Shown here piece by piece: positions 16,261 through 25,900 of a stretch of 45,140 nucleotides of DNA (within the stretch, counting starts at the first letter, position 1; every line of letters begins with the position of its first letter). Under the pieces are notes generated by a model, which worked only from the letters and a program-made list of their open reading frames with translations, ran no database searches and was not told the DNA's origin. Origin of the DNA: an uncultured Woeseiaceae bacterium (GTDB taxonomy: Bacteria > Pseudomonadota > Gammaproteobacteria > Steroidobacterales > Woeseiaceae); the NCBI GenBank assembly GCA_945787845.1, contig CALZJH010000017.1:1-45140 (forward strand), written 5' to 3'. A program made the position numbers and the translations under genes.

Positions 16261-19200
16261 CTAAGTTTCCGCGGTGGCTATTGCGTAGGCCGAGATTGTG
16301 GACAATGCATCATGCGTCGCCCAGATAGGGCGCTGTAAAGGGCCCCAGTTCCACAAGCCCTGCTCATTGCTTTCGGCAAGCTCATCTATGCATCTTCCTA
16401 CCCGTGGCCTTACAGCAAAACCTCTGGATGTCAGGAGCGCGCGCGCAACCCATGTCTTCGTAAAGTGCTTTACGACGAGATTGCAGAATTTTGTTCCATA
16501 TTTCCTATTAATGTCTTCCGTGGTATCTGCCCAGGTATCACGACACTCGAGCCACCGAAGTGCATGCGCTACAGATGCTTCATCAGCACCTAACTGCCCA
16601 TCTGTATCGTCGTAGGCGTTGCGCAAAGCCATTATCGCCATTGCCGAATGCAAGACTGAGGGCTCGCGCCCCGCCTTCACATGGCTCTCTCCTTCTTCCG
16701 TTATTACACGTCGTGGCCAATGTAGGTAATAACCCTCTTCGCTGACATATGACGCCGATTCGATCGTATCTATGATCTGGGCAAGCTTCGCCGAATCGGG
16801 CTTTGTTGCGCGAAGCGCCTCTGCGACCAGACAAAGCGTAAACAAATAGGAAGGCCGTACTGGCGCGCCCTCATCGCCAAGGAGGTTTTCAAGGGCGCCC
16901 CCTAACTCCGTAAGCGTTTCGCTATTCACCCAGTGTCGAAGACCTAAGATTACGAAAGCAGTCGGTTCAAGTTGGCTGTCCTCGGCCATTTGTGAACTCG
17001 CGCTCCACCCGCCGTCGAGAGTGCTTCGCATTTCCAGGAGCGTAGCAACTGCGTCATCCGCAACCTGCCTTGCTCCTTGGCGCAATGCACCAGTCATGTG
17101 AAGTATGCGGAGTCCGTAGGCCGTCGCGACAGTGCTAACACGATCGTCATCTAGCTCATGACTCCACCCGACCCAACTTGTATTTCGGTCCGATTTCATT
17201 CCTCGAACGGAGCCCATAAGTGCGTTCTCAGAATCTCGGAACATCTTCGCAATATCGAGCGATCGCGGCCCTCGAATGCTTCTATCGAAACCTCCGGATC
17301 TAGGAACAACAATACCGGGGTAACGCCGCGCGTTTTCCACGATGCTTTTCGGATTACCCTGCGGTTCCAGGGCGATGAATGATGCCTCTACCAGGCGAGC
17401 GGAGATATCGTAGTCGACGACATAAAAACCAGCACTCTTACCTGTTGCCTCGCCGCCGCCAATGGTTCCTCCTGATAGCACAAGCTGCGCTTGGTCATTC
17501 AGGCTGGTTCCACTCGAGAATGGCTCCGGATAGTGCTTATGTCCATGTAAGATCAAATGAAATGCTGCTTCAGTCAGCTCTTTGACGAAACGTCCCGCGT
17601 TTGTCGGTACGTCGAACTTCTTAACTTCCTCAATGGGCAACGGGACGACATGATGATGCAATACTGCCACCTTGAGCGCGTCCTCGAGTTCGTCTCTTGC
17701 GAACTCCCGCAGTATGTTCATGATTCCATGAAATAGACCAAGCTCTTCGGGTTGAATACGTGCCGGGTCAATACTTATCTCGCCCTCAAAGGCTTTCAGC
17801 ACGGTCTCAAAATCTTTCTTGTACTTCGATCGGGCGCCGCGGAGTGACTCGACAGCAGCCCGCGTCTTCGTGTCAACCTCTATATGGCTTCCCGACACGC
17901 TCGCAGAGTTAAAGGCATATATCAGGAGATTGCGATCCCTGTCGAATACGAAAGGAAACGGCAGACCGGCTCCACCTGCATCATCGGCGGTATGGGCAAA
18001 AGCACCCCATAAGGGCGAGTGCTCTGCTGACTCCAGTGCAGTTTGGAGGTTACGCAAAATAGTTTTCTGACCTGGGTCATGCGAAGGAAGCCAAGGACGA
18101 ACGCAGCGCTCGCCTATGAATTGATGATAGTTTTCCCAACGTTCTTTCGCGTCCACCAACTCAGGCAGGCCGCTCGCACGCGTCACATCATGATTTCCCG
18201 GTACTGCGACGATTGCATCTTTGGAAAGACCCAGCTGGTCTTCCATCCAATCCAGGAGTTCAACCGTAGACTCAAATCCGTCCTTTCGACCCGCAATCGT
18301 AAGGTCTCCCGAAATAACGACGTAGTCTGGTATTTGTTCGAGCTCACTCAGTATAGATTTTAGCCGGTCTTTTCTTGTCTCATGCTGCATCGTGGTTATG
18401 AAGGTCTTCCACTCCACGTCTTCTTTTGATCGCTTGCCGAAATGAAGATCCGACAAGTGCAGCAACCTGATCCGGTTTGACGCACTCGTTTCGGTGTGCC
18501 GAGTACCTGCGTGCGCATCTTGCCCCAATCGCAGTCTTGCCACGCATAGGTGGTGGTCCAATCTCGAGTGATAGACTTGCACCCATTGTGTTTTCCAGTG
18601 ACGACTGCATAGTAGCTGGTCGTTTATTTCACCTTCGGGACGGGTAGGCTGGCGGACCAGTTTGCGCAGACGTCGATCGCTAAAGACTCTTGGCAATTGC
18701 GTTGCGTCGAGTTCTGCGTTTAGGTCCACCCCGCACACCGCAGGCGCATCTGCAACCGATAGAAACGCATCCTCAGCACTGGTGAATATCTCGGCCGTTC
18801 GAGGGTCCGAAAGTTTTACGCCAAATCGATGAAGTGGAAGAAGATGCCCGCAGAGAAACCAAACTTTTTGACCGTCAACATCCAATAGCGCTCCGAGAAT
18901 ACCTTTTTCGTGCGAAGCTTCGCCTGCTGCATTCGACAATTGGGGATTCGGCAACAAAAACTTCTCAGTTCGCTCGATCGGATACCGAGACAGGATCGCA
19001 ATCCCGAGGTCTTCACCCGGAATGAGATGCGATGGCGACAACTGCCATTCTGTATGAGCCACGTACCCCAACTTCTCGCGGAGTCGATGGGCTTGAGATG
19101 GCTTATCGTGTGGGAAACTCACTTCCTGCAGGCCAATTACACACGGCTGATATATGGCCAACCTTTCTTCGACGTAAGCTTCGCCCGGCTCGACATTTGG

Positions 19201-19281
19201 CGGCAGGCTGTGATCGCGATCTCGCAGGAGGCAACTGCTTAGATTCCAGGTTGCAACTGTCAGTTCAATGTCGTTTGCCAT
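16261..19281 (-). CDS. EEP nuclease/phosphatase + calcineurin-like phosphoesterase + alpha/alpha-toroid-like fusion protein
   Basis: The product is about 1006 residues and cytoplasmic, with no signal or membrane segment. Residues about 5-250 form an endonuclease/exonuclease/phosphatase domain: WNL (12-14), GLQEV with Glu53, GVDLNAE (184-190) and SRLDHH (239-244). Residues about 270-635 form a metallophosphoesterase with the complete motif set HLSDLHFG (275-282), ISGDLT (323-328), VPGNHD (360-365), LHHH (541-544) and LHGHKH (578-583). Residues about 700-1003 are helical with Gly-Trp motifs (GWSHELDDD, DGGW, GLWNWG) resembling prenyltransferase/squalene-cyclase-type toroid repeats. ATG 19281 is preferred; a GTG at 19302 would add seven residues. 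It lies just after the cupin-like gene. Base composition is clearly lower in G+C than the flanks, suggesting transfer. I do not recognise the combination; nucleotide, RNA or phosphoester cleavage is expected, and a defence role is inference. Confidence 0.85.
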   Translation of the reverse strand: MANDIELTVATWNLSSCLLRDRDHSLPPNVEPGEAYVEERLAIYQPCVIGLQEVSFPHDKPSQAHRLREKLGYVAHTEWQLSPSHLIPGEDLGIAILSRYPIERTEKFLLPNPQLSNAAGEASHEKGILGALLDVDGQKVWFLCGHLLPLHRFGVKLSDPRTAEIFTSAEDAFLSVADAPAVCGVDLNAELDATQLPRVFSDRRLRKLVRQPTRPEGEINDQLLCSRHWKTQWVQVYHSRLDHHLCVARLRLGQDAHAGTRHTETSASNRIRLLHLSDLHFGKRSKEDVEWKTFITTMQHETRKDRLKSILSELEQIPDYVVISGDLTIAGRKDGFESTVELLDWMEDQLGLSKDAIVAVPGNHDVTRASGLPELVDAKERWENYHQFIGERCVRPWLPSHDPGQKTILRNLQTALESAEHSPLWGAFAHTADDAGGAGLPFPFVFDRDRNLLIYAFNSASVSGSHIEVDTKTRAAVESLRGARSKYKKDFETVLKAFEGEISIDPARIQPEELGLFHGIMNILREFARDELEDALKVAVLHHHVVPLPIEEVKKFDVPTNAGRFVKELTEAAFHLILHGHKHYPEPFSSGTSLNDQAQLVLSGGTIGGGEATGKSAGFYVVDYDISARLVEASFIALEPQGNPKSIVENARRYPGIVVPRSGGFDRSIRGPRSLDIAKMFRDSENALMGSVRGMKSDRNTSWVGWSHELDDDRVSTVATAYGLRILHMTGALRQGARQVADDAVATLLEMRSTLDGGWSASSQMAEDSQLEPTAFVILGLRHWVNSETLTELGGALENLLGDEGAPVRPSYLFTLCLVAEALRATKPDSAKLAQIIDTIESASYVSEEGYYLHWPRRVITEEGESHVKAGREPSVLHSAMAIMALRNAYDDTDGQLGADEASVAHALRWLECRDTWADTTEDINRKYGTKFCNLVVKHFTKTWVARALLTSRGFAVRPRVGRCIDELAESNEQGLWNWGPLQRPIWATHDALSTISAYAIATAET

Positions 19282-19305
19282 AATTTGCCCAATATTGACC
19301 ACTAA

Positions 19306-20121
19306 CTAGGAGATTAACTTACTGTCTCCAGCCCGTCGGATTTTCTCCACGAGCTTCAGTAGCCTCACTCGATATTCTTGCATTGACATCTTTTGCAGAC
19401 TCTTGGGCTGTGGTACCGCGCCCGAGGGTCGTATGTAATTATCCGCGATTGTCGACTCTGTCACTCCCTGCAGCACGATAGTACAGGTACCAACCTTTGC
19501 TGATGAAAAAACCCGATGGAGAATACCCCGTGGCTGAAAATATGTTTCGCCCGACTCGAGTATGAACGATTTAGTCATAGCCAGTTCGTGCGAAGCGCCT
19601 TCGGAGAATGTAAACGAACCCTGACTTTGACGAAGATACTCAATCTTGCGATATCTCGTGCCAGATTCCGCCCGTTCAAACTCCTCGCAACTTAGACTTC
19701 CAAAGACAATATGCGAGGCGAAATCCCAACCATGGTTGTGGATATCCGACTCACTGCCGGACCCTTCTTCCGGCCAGTGATGAAGGCGAAGTTCGTAAGG
19801 TACCGGAAACTCGTTTGGAGAAATTAGAACCAGTTTGTCGTAGCCGTTTGGATGGCGGTATGACTTGTTGGCCATTTCATTTAGCGCGAGATCATTGTCT
19901 ACCAAGGAACAAAGAAAATCTGAGAATGCCCCTGCTTCTAGCAACTTCTCGAGAACTGCAACCAGGTCGCGCGGACTCCGATCCGGTAAAAAAGCGTCAA
20001 TCAGATGTTGTTGATAAGTCAGAATTATCCGGGCTCCGCAATACGTTTTACTGTGGCTTATCTGGCACGGCCTTCCAAGTTCTCTGATGATCTCACACGT
20101 TGACTCATTGTGAAGCCGCAC
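19306..20121 (-). CDS. Cupin-like protein (cysteine-dioxygenase-like fold), island partner gene
   Basis: The product is up to 271 residues. Residues about 107-225 look like a cupin: an HNH pair in SDIHNHGWDF (His128 and His130), a Gly-rich turn (VFGSLSCEEFE), and a second motif ETYFQPRGILHRVFSS with His202. These are the usual metal ligands of the fold. About 85 N-terminal residues are helical and of no known type, and the C-terminus is basic (LLKLVEKIRRAG). The start is uncertain: GTG 20121 is the first option, with no Shine-Dalgarno and with a TATTAT/TAGTAT-like -10 only about ten bases upstream. The next gene begins within 24 bases of its stop, so the two probably work together. Codon use is AT-rich like its partner and unlike the flanks. 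Confidence 0.75.
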   Translation of the reverse strand: MRLHNESTCEIIRELGRPCQISHSKTYCGARIILTYQQHLIDAFLPDRSPRDLVAVLEKLLEAGAFSDFLCSLVDNDLALNEMANKSYRHPNGYDKLVLISPNEFPVPYELRLHHWPEEGSGSESDIHNHGWDFASHIVFGSLSCEEFERAESGTRYRKIEYLRQSQGSFTFSEGASHELAMTKSFILESGETYFQPRGILHRVFSSAKVGTCTIVLQGVTESTIADNYIRPSGAVPQPKSLQKMSMQEYRVRLLKLVEKIRRAGDSKLIS

Positions 20122-20247
20122 ATGGATCGCATAATACTATTTGGTGGTCTGGCGATTTCACATCCAGATCTACTCACAAACGGCACAGAACGAACAGTGC
20201 TTCAGCAATGCGCGCCACAGTCGGACAAATAGGCCGGCAGGCGACAG
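20122..20247. other. Intergenic region upstream of the island genes
   Basis: These 126 bases separate the cupin-like gene from the stop of the MFS gene. Reading toward the cupin gene, TGTGAA, 17 bases and TAGTAT form a weak sigma70-like promoter. I see no tRNA, attachment-site repeat or integrase remnant marking an island boundary, and no terminator with a T-run for the MFS gene. Confidence 0.35.
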
Positions 20248-21534
20248 CTAGATGTCCTGGTTAGCTCTACCCGTCACATCTGGCCATCGCGTCGCCATTC
20301 TATTCTTCTGCAACGTCAGCAGCCAGGCAACCACCACCACACCGATTGCCGCAACCACGGCCAGAAACAGGAAGTAGTTCTGGTGGCCGACGGCGCCCGG
20401 GTTGGCATCGAGGATGCGCCCCGTGATCGGGCCGAAGAAGATCTCGGGCGTGTAGCCGATGAACGAAACGGTGCCCGCGACCGCGCCGGTCAGGTAGGGC
20501 GGCACCTCGTTTTCCTCGAGCAGCGCGAAGTAGACGCCGCGCAGCATGAAGATCGCGACAACACTGACAAACAGGTTGCCGTAAATGATGAAGATGCCGG
20601 CACCGGCGGGCATCGACGTTGCCAGCGCGCTGTAGGCCAGGACCATGAGCACAAAGGCCGTGCCGACGGTCTTGCCGGCAGCCCAGCGGTCCGCAACAAA
20701 GCCGGCCGCAATGGCTGCAACGGGTCGCACATAGGTGCCGTAGGCCGTCAGGCTGGCGGCATCGACTTCGTTCATGCCGAGCACCTGCACGGCATACAGC
20801 GAATAGTTATCGAATCCCTTGTAAGCGCAGTAGGCACAGATGATGACGCCTGCCTGCGCCCAGACGAGGGGACGACCCAGCACGGCCAGCGAATTTCGCA
20901 ACAGGGCGATAGTCGAGTCGCCAATGTGTTTGACGGGCGGGATAACGAGCCAGGTCATCGCCGCGGCAGCGAGCGTGACGAACGAATAGAAATAGATGAC
21001 CGTGCGAAACGCTGCCTTTCGCTCTTCGTTATTAAGCTGGTCGAGGTTGTCGGGCATGAACATCGCCAGCAACATCACGCCGCCCGAAGCAAGCAGTGCG
21101 GCAACAAGACCACGCCCGCCTTCGAGGATGCCAAAGGCCCTGCCCTGTTCGTCGTGCCCGCCCCACTCGCGCGTCGCACGAATCAACGCCGCCCAGAACA
21201 GCAGGATGGTCGTGATGCCCCAGTAGGCAAACAGCAGCGCCAGTCCGACGGGACCCGGGAACGTGGCCATGTACAGGCCGCCGGCGCTGGTCGTGATGAG
21301 CGATGCCGTCAGCAGCGATCTTGCCGAGAAACGATCTGCAAGCGCACCGCCGGGGAAATACGCAATCATCGCGAGAACGCCGTAGGCGGCGAAAAAATCG
21401 CCCAGTTGTGTGTTGGTCAACTCGAAGGCTTCGAGCATCGTCGGGCGAAAAAACCGCGTAGTGTGAAACGGGAGCAGAAAAACAATTTCGCCCGCGAAAA
21501 CGAGCGTCAACATGAGCATGAAACGCGCTAACAT
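20248..21534 (-). CDS. Major facilitator superfamily transporter
   Basis: The product is 428 residues with twelve hydrophobic segments in two halves and a longer central loop at about 165-215. The MFS signature between helices 2 and 3 is present in modified form (GGALADRFSARSL), and a matching loop in the second half reads AGFVADRWAAGKT. The layout resembles the sugar-phosphate/anion:proton subgroup, but no substrate residues can be assigned. The ATG at 21534 is 36 bases from the divergent M64 peptidase start, so the two genes share a promoter region. The G+C-rich codon use marks the return to the host chromosome after the island. Confidence 0.9.
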   Translation of the reverse strand: MLARFMLMLTLVFAGEIVFLLPFHTTRFFRPTMLEAFELTNTQLGDFFAAYGVLAMIAYFPGGALADRFSARSLLTASLITTSAGGLYMATFPGPVGLALLFAYWGITTILLFWAALIRATREWGGHDEQGRAFGILEGGRGLVAALLASGGVMLLAMFMPDNLDQLNNEERKAAFRTVIYFYSFVTLAAAAMTWLVIPPVKHIGDSTIALLRNSLAVLGRPLVWAQAGVIICAYCAYKGFDNYSLYAVQVLGMNEVDAASLTAYGTYVRPVAAIAAGFVADRWAAGKTVGTAFVLMVLAYSALATSMPAGAGIFIIYGNLFVSVVAIFMLRGVYFALLEENEVPPYLTGAVAGTVSFIGYTPEIFFGPITGRILDANPGAVGHQNYFLFLAVVAAIGVVVVAWLLTLQKNRMATRWPDVTGRANQDI

Positions 21535-21570
21535 CTACCAACCATACAGGATCGCTCGAGGAGAGGGCTG

Positions 21571-22977
21571 ATGAACCGAGTCTCACTGGCCGCAATGCTG
21601 ATCGCAATGTGCTGGCCTGCCACGACGCTCGCCGACGCACCGGGCACGATGCGCGTCGACTATTTCCACAGCGGCAACCAGGAAACCGAAATGTTCTCGC
21701 TCGACCAGGTGGTTGTCGAACCGCTGCCGTGGACCGGCAACATGGCACAGCCTCTCGACAAGACGTCACGCGGCAAATACCTGTTCGAGATCGTCGATCC
21801 TGCGAGCGGCGACGCCGCCTGGTCGCGCAGTTTCAGCAGCATTTACGGCGAGTGGGAAACGATAGGCGAAGCCCGCCGCATCAACCGCTCGTTCCACGAG
21901 TCGGTGCGCTTCCCGGCGCAGGAGTCGGTCTTCGAACTCGTGATGAAAAAGCGCGGACCGGGCAATGAGTTCGTCGAGGTCTGGCGTGTCGAGCTGGACC
22001 CGAGTGACGTACTCGTCCACCACGAGTCGCCGATGTATGCCGAGCACGTTGTTGCCATCCACAAGAGCGGCGACCCGGCGACCAAGGTCGACCTGCTGCT
22101 CATGGGTGACGGCTACACGGCCGACGAGCAGGAAGCGTTCATCGCCAAGGCGAGAGAGCTGACCGACATCCTGTTCGCTACCTCACCGTTCAAGGAACGC
22201 ATGGACGACTTCAACGTCTGGGCCGTGGCACCGCCGGCCGCCGAGTCCGGCGTCTCCCGGCCATCGACGAGCATATTCCGTGATTCGCCGATCGGCGCGA
22301 CCTACGATGCGTTTCGCTCGGAACGCTACGTGCTGACCTTCGACAACAAGTCGATGCGCCGCATCGCGTCATCGGCCCCCTACGATTTCATCGAGATACT
22401 GACCAACACCGAGACCTATGGTGGCGGTGGTATTTACGGGCTATATAGCACGGCGGCGGCCAACAGCGAGTGGGCACCCTACCTGTTCGTGCACGAGTTT
22501 GGTCATCACTTCGCCGGACTCGCCGATGAGTACTACACAAGTTCGGTCATGTACGAAGCACCGACCGAGATCACCGAGCCGTACGAGCCCAACGTCACCG
22601 CCCTGCTCGACCCGGACAATCTCAAGTGGAAGCACCACGTGGCGCCGAATACGCCGCTGCCGACGTCGTGGCCCAAGGAGAAGTACGAGGAGCACTCCAT
22701 CGCCTACCAGGAGATTCGCCGCCAGATGCGGGCCGATAACGTGCCCGAGGCAGAGATGAACAAGCTGTTTCGCGATAACCAGGAATTCGTCGAGAAGCTG
22801 TTTGACGAGTCGGGACAGAAAGGAGTCGTCGGTGCGTTCGAAGGCGGCAACTACCAGGCGACCGGCTACTACCGCTCAGAACAGAACTGCCTGATGTTCA
22901 CCAGGACCGAGGCTTTTTGTGCAGTGTGCGCGGAGGCGATCGAGAAGGTTATCGATGAGTACACGCTGCGTCAGTAA
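21571..22977 (+). CDS. Secreted M64 (IgA peptidase-like) metalloprotease
   Basis: The product is 468 residues with a signal peptide cleaved near TLADA (about 21). An N-terminal beta-rich domain (about 22-165) matches the M64 N-terminal domain. The peptidase domain (about 165-468) begins VDLLLMGDGYTADEQ, the standard M64 opening, and contains the zinc site HEFGHHFAGLADEY (His308, Glu309, His312 with the Asp319/Glu320 ligand region). The C-terminus has the usual cysteine-containing NCLMF and FCAVC motifs. The start is supported by GAGGAGAGG. The peptidase is expected in the periplasm or outside the cell. A degenerate second copy of its first 50 codons lies at about 44494-44640. Confidence 0.93.
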   Translation: MNRVSLAAMLIAMCWPATTLADAPGTMRVDYFHSGNQETEMFSLDQVVVEPLPWTGNMAQPLDKTSRGKYLFEIVDPASGDAAWSRSFSSIYGEWETIGEARRINRSFHESVRFPAQESVFELVMKKRGPGNEFVEVWRVELDPSDVLVHHESPMYAEHVVAIHKSGDPATKVDLLLMGDGYTADEQEAFIAKARELTDILFATSPFKERMDDFNVWAVAPPAAESGVSRPSTSIFRDSPIGATYDAFRSERYVLTFDNKSMRRIASSAPYDFIEILTNTETYGGGGIYGLYSTAAANSEWAPYLFVHEFGHHFAGLADEYYTSSVMYEAPTEITEPYEPNVTALLDPDNLKWKHHVAPNTPLPTSWPKEKYEEHSIAYQEIRRQMRADNVPEAEMNKLFRDNQEFVEKLFDESGQKGVVGAFEGGNYQATGYYRSEQNCLMFTRTEAFCAVCAEAIEKVIDEYTLRQ

Positions 22978-22991
22978 CGATGCTGCTGGCG

Positions 22992-25900
22992 CTACATCGA
23001 GCCGGTGACGTTCAGGAAGAGCCCCTGGTGGTCAAAACTCAGATCCGTCAGGTCATCGGAGAAATCGCTGAAGTTATAGCCGATCCCTACCTTGACGTGA
23101 TCGCCGAAGTATCGTGACACGGCGGCGAGCGCCCCGGCACGGCTCTCGTTCAGGTCAGGCATATCGAGCAGGCGCGTTTCGAGCAGTGCCTCCCAGTTTT
23201 CGCGGAAGCGGTAATCGCCACGCAGCACGAACAGGTTCGCATTGTTGTCGAAGAAAGTCGGGGTTTCGCGGTCGAGACTGACCTGGCCGAGGCGGTAGGC
23301 GTACTTGCCGCCGATCGTCAGCTTCGGTGTGATGTCATAGGTAACGTCAACCGCTGCAATGTGGCTCTTCTGTATGAACTGGGCGGTGACGCTTTGACCA
23401 CCGACCTGTCCGGTCGTCGGCACATTGTAGTAATACGTGTACTTGGCCAGTGCGTTCAGACGGTCGTTGCTGACCGGCCGCAGCGCATACCCGAACACCG
23501 CTTCGGTATAGCCGCCGTCGAAGAACGCCCCGTTGGAACTCTCGCTTTCGGCGTAGTTCAGTTTGCCGAACAAGCGCGATGAGGGATTCAGCTGGAACTT
23601 CAGGTTGTTGCGGAACAACCAGGTGGTGCGCTCATTGAGCGTCAGATCCGGCTGTTCAACGCTGTCGTTGCGATACTCGATGCCACTCGACAAGTGCCAG
23701 TCACCGCTGTGCAGCGCGACCTGCACACCGCCAGCCAGGCGGTCAGTCTCAGCACCCGTGAGCGTGTCCTGCAAGGTACCGACGTCCGTGTTGAAGCCGA
23801 GCGTCCACTTCTCGTTGGGTGCGAAGTTGATTCCCGCCGAATGCGTCAGACCGGCGCTGTTGTCGCCGTGCTTGTACCGTTCCTCGAGGAATACGCTGGT
23901 ACTGTCGGCCAGGCGGGTCTTCAGTCCGGCCACCAGGTTGCCCTCACTACCCTGCGCATTGCGCATGCCGAGGTCGGTCCGTTCGTTCTCGAGCGTATAG
24001 CCAAGGTACATGCTGGTCCGATCCGAGTACAGGTAGTTAGACCCGAGTCGACCGCCGGCACCGAGGTCGCCATCGGAGACCTCCGCGTCGACCTGCAGCT
24101 TGTCCGTTACCTGGTAGGTGCCGCCCAACCCGGCGCGCCCATTTTCCTGCCGCGTTCCGGTTACCGACATCGTGTCCTGCGCGAAGCCATAGAAGTTCCA
24201 GTCGGCGTTTGAGTCGTAGCCCACCTGGACGACGGCATCGGCTCGCGCACCTTCGTTCTGCGTGAGCGGCACGAGTACGGAGTTGTCGATCCGCTCATCC
24301 TTGCGGTAACCGACGCTGACATCCCAGTTCTCCCCGAACTTGTAGCCGACATTGAACTCCTGCGCCTCGGTTTCGATACCGCCTTCCTGCTCGCGCCTGT
24401 CGATCTTGGCACCAAACGAGAAACGGTCGCCGACGGGGACACTGAGCGTGCCACCGTAGTTGCTGGTATCGGAGAGCGCCGCCATGCCGGGTGCGGAGTA
24501 ACCAGCTTCGACTTCCTGCGTGTACATCGTCACGCGCGTGTCGTGGGCTCCAACGAAATCCCGCAAACGGAAACTGAGGTCGGCGCGACGTGCTTCGGCC
24601 TCGGTATTGACGAAGGACGACGCATCCATCGAATCGAACTCGAAGCCGCCGTCGGCCGAACGCACGGGGAGCGAGACCAGGCCTTCGCTGCGGCCCTGTT
24701 GTAACTTGAGCCAGGTGTCGGGCCCGAGCTTCAGCGTCAGGTCGACCGCGCTCAGGCTGCTGTCTTCGCCATTCTGCTCGTTCACGTTCGAGGTGACGCC
24801 GACCTTGACGAGGTCTGCGATCCAGTAGTGTGCCTGGCCGCCCAGCGACACGGCATCGATGTCCTCGAAGCCCGGCGTGTACTCATAGCGCACGACGAGA
24901 TAGGCGTCGTCACCGGAAAGCGCACCGCTGCGGACGAGCAGGTTGTCATCGGTCGTCGAGGCCAGCGGCTCGGTCAGCAGGATGCGACCCTGCAGGTAAT
25001 CGATGTCGTAATCGATGCCCGGGGTCAGGTTGATGACACCCGTGACGATGCCTGAAGCCTTGTCGCGAACCTCGATACGCAGGCGCTCGGATCCTGCCAG
25101 CAGGTCCTGGCGCTGCAGGAAGTAGAGGGATCCACCGGTACCCCGGAATTCCTCGTAGCTGCCGACGGTACCCGGCTCAGCCGCGAATGCGTCTACCGCG
25201 AAACGCTTCTCACCGAACTCTGTCGCGGCGTCCGACTCGTAGTGCGCGTTGGCGCCGTACAGACCGCGGTCCACCCGGGCCAGTTCGTTGTTCATGTACG
25301 AAATCTTGAAGTTGCCCCACTGCCCGAAATTATCGTCTTCGCTCAAACGGACGAAAAACTTGCCCATCGTCGGCGCCATTTCCTGGACCGTGCTGTCGTC
25401 GCCGAACGTCGGGTAGTAGTAATCCTCGTCGATGCGCCGGAACAACGAATCGGGCGACTTGTTCAGGAAGTTGCTGAAGATGTCGTCGATCGGTCCCTCA
25501 CGTGTGTCGGCGCTCGCCGTCAACCGCCAGTGATCGCCGAACTTACCGTCGACGAAGAATGCCAGCCGGCCGTCGACGTTGGAGTCGTAATCGTAGGGTG
25601 CGTCCTCGCCCTGCAACAGCTCGATCGGGCCGCTTGTGTCTCCCGCCGAGACCGTCAGGTCCGCCATGCCGACATAGAACCAGTCGTTGTTTTCAAGTTC
25701 CAGGTCGCGCAGGTACAGTTCTCCAGCGCCGTCTGCGTCGAGCACGGCCACCTCGACGGTATGCGAGCCTTGCGGCAGGATTTCCTCGGCAACGAAGCTG
25801 CCGGTCTTGTCGACCGGCACGGGACGTCCGGCAACCCAGACCTGGTGGCCGTCGGGAACGTTGTTACCGCGCACGCTGATCGTGCCGCTGCTCAAACCAA

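Noticed and set aside
16176..20247. Prophage or integrative element with attachment sites
   Set aside because: No integrase, tRNA, direct repeat or phage gene is visible at either edge; only base composition and gene content suggest transfer.
20383..21531. 382-codon plus-strand frame antisense to the MFS transporter
   Set aside because: Low-complexity Arg/Gln/Asp composition mirrors the codons of the transporter; no start signal or family similarity.
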